From Candidatus Vogelbacteria bacterium RIFOXYB1_FULL_42_16 (GTDB lineage Bacteria; Patescibacteriota; Minisyncoccia; Phycocordibacterales; XYD1-FULL-46-19): DNA of 39,959 nt. The translations under genes were made by a program, and so were the position numbers. Shown piece by piece: positions 38,662-39,959 of this stretch (position 1 is its first letter; each line of letters opens with the position of its first letter). The notes beneath the pieces were generated by a model. That model saw only the letters and a list, made by a program, of their open reading frames with translations, was not told where the DNA came from and ran no database searches. The stretch lies in contig MHTH01000010.1 of NCBI GenBank assembly GCA_001823055.1, positions 7,316-47,274 on the forward strand, in the 5' to 3' direction.

Positions 38662-39957
38662 TTAATCTTCAACGCTGATTTTAACCAATTTCGACCCCAT
38701 ACTGCAAGTGATGTCAATATCACCAGTTTCCGTGGGGATAAAAGTATTTTTACTGATCGTGCCATCCATCGGAATGGTAATGTTGTATTTCGGTATCACC
38801 CAGATTGACATACAGCCACCAAGCGGTGTCTTATTATCAATCGTTAATTCAATCGGCACGCCTTTTTTTGCCGTCAAGAGACGGGGGTTGATTCCTTTTT
38901 CTTGAGAGACTTCGATCGCCAATTTCTGGACTTTAGGGCAATCGGCAATAGTCGAATCACAAGCGGGAATAGACGCGGCGGTCGAGGTTTCGATTTTTAC
39001 TCCTTCCACTCTAGCCGTATTTAATACCACCGTAAACTCCGAACCACGCGTCATCATACCCATACTGCAATTAAAAGGAATGGTGCCGGTTTGGGTGGGA
39101 GTGAAAGTGATAGTGGTAATCCCTTGAGGCAATAGATATTTGCTTAACCCCAGAGATGGCATCACTAACACCCGACCGCAACCAGCCGCTTGACTGCCAT
39201 CAATCTGCCATTCGACAGGCACCCCTGCCACCACCGTAAATTTGTTAGGAGTATAGTTGTAACCGTTGACCGTCATCTTAACAATTTGTTTACCATCAAC
39301 AATCGGCGCATTCGAAGAAGGTGGCAATTCAATCCTGTTAGATAACAAAGTAAAAGCTGAAGCAATGTTGAAGTTATAACCAGCCAAAGTTAAACCATTA
39401 TTGATGTTGAAGATTGCTAACAAAACAATCAGAACCCCGGCGAATTTCAGAAAATATTTTTGCCATTCGCCTTTAGCAAAACTGGAAATAGTGCTAAGTG
39501 AAAGTAAAGCGGGTAATGTTCCCAAGGAAAAAACCAACATCGTTAGAGCGCCAATCTTCCAATCGCCATTAGCTAAAACATAGAGTTGTAAAGCTTGAGT
39601 GAACCCACAAGGCAAAAAGAAAGTTAGGGCGCCCAGAGTAAATGGTGCCCCTTTACTGTTTTTTGCACCAAGATCATGAATTCTATGACTAATAAATTTT
39701 GGCATTCTGGGATTGAAGCGCCGTAAACCGGGAAAAAGATGGAGTAGTTGAAAGCCCAACATCAACATCACTCCGCTAACCAAGATCATGAGGTAACCAT
39801 TAGTTCTAGGGGAGAGAGTGAGGACTGATCCGAGGGCGCCGACAAGGGCGCCGAAAGCAGTATAGCCGACAATTCGCCCGACATTGAAGTAAAGATGAGG
39901 CTTAAATTTTTGCAGACCGGAAAGGTTGGGGTGTGTTTCGTTATATCTTCCGGCCAC
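38662..39957 (-). CDS. UreH/SafE-like (sulfite exporter TauE/SafE-type) membrane protein with two tandem cupredoxin-like domains; truncated at window edge
   Basis: 'GRIVGYTAFGALVGALGSVL...LPCGFTQALQLYVLANGDWKIGALTMLVFSLGTLPAL' then two cupredoxin-like repeats with 'CSMGMMT' and 'CSMGSK'. Confidence 0.82.
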   Translation of the reverse strand: MAGRYNETHPNLSGLQKFKPHLYFNVGRIVGYTAFGALVGALGSVLTLSPRTNGYLMILVSGVMLMLGFQLLHLFPGLRRFNPRMPKFISHRIHDLGAKNSKGAPFTLGALTFFLPCGFTQALQLYVLANGDWKIGALTMLVFSLGTLPALLSLSTISSFAKGEWQKYFLKFAGVLIVLLAIFNINNGLTLAGYNFNIASAFTLLSNRIELPPSSNAPIVDGKQIVKMTVNGYNYTPNKFTVVAGVPVEWQIDGSQAAGCGRVLVMPSLGLSKYLLPQGITTITFTPTQTGTIPFNCSMGMMTRGSEFTVVLNTARVEGVKIETSTAASIPACDSTIADCPKVQKLAIEVSQEKGINPRLLTAKKGVPIELTIDNKTPLGGCMSIWVIPKYNITIPMDGTISKNTFIPTETGDIDITCSMGSKLVKISVED

Positions 39958-39959
39958 GG

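Overview
This is a coding-dense bacterial window with the hallmarks of a Candidate Phyla Radiation (Patescibacteria) chromosome. That assignment is inferred from gene content and style; no 16S rRNA gene is present. Core blocks: secG, a membrane-anchored peptide-binding protein and RNase J; a UvrD-type helicase fused to a RecB-like nuclease; yqeY and gpsA; ftsX/ftsE; a shortened prfB (RF2); a tRNA cluster (Gln, Thr-CGT, Thr-GGT, Asp, CAT elongator, initiator fMet); gatA/gatC; ligA; and a full type IV pilus locus (pilM-N-O, pilB, CheY-like receiver, pilT, pilC, pilin, pilD and minor pseudopilins). comFC and a copper/metal-handling cluster (small membrane proteins, SHOCT protein, CopA ATPase, cupredoxins) follow. 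The main non-coding signals are: (1) a candidate ~190-nt minus-strand structured RNA at 14508-14698 beside tRNA-Thr(GGT), with a 12-bp closing helix whose G.U wobbles indicate the strand and a 5' end complementary to the tRNA-Thr T-arm/acceptor; (2) a small transcription unit at ~11517-11600 starting with a 14-nt perfect complement of the canonical 16S 3' end; (3) two intergenic elements sharing TTYACCCTATTGA terminal inverted repeats, plus a separate CAATGGTACCATTG-type inverted-repeat pair; (4) widespread leaderless promoter architecture (-10 hexamer 6-8 nt before the start codon) and a prfB start codon 1 nt after a tRNA; (5) a C10/G10 tract inside a possible promoter spacer. All calls come from reading the sequence; no database or folding computation was run.
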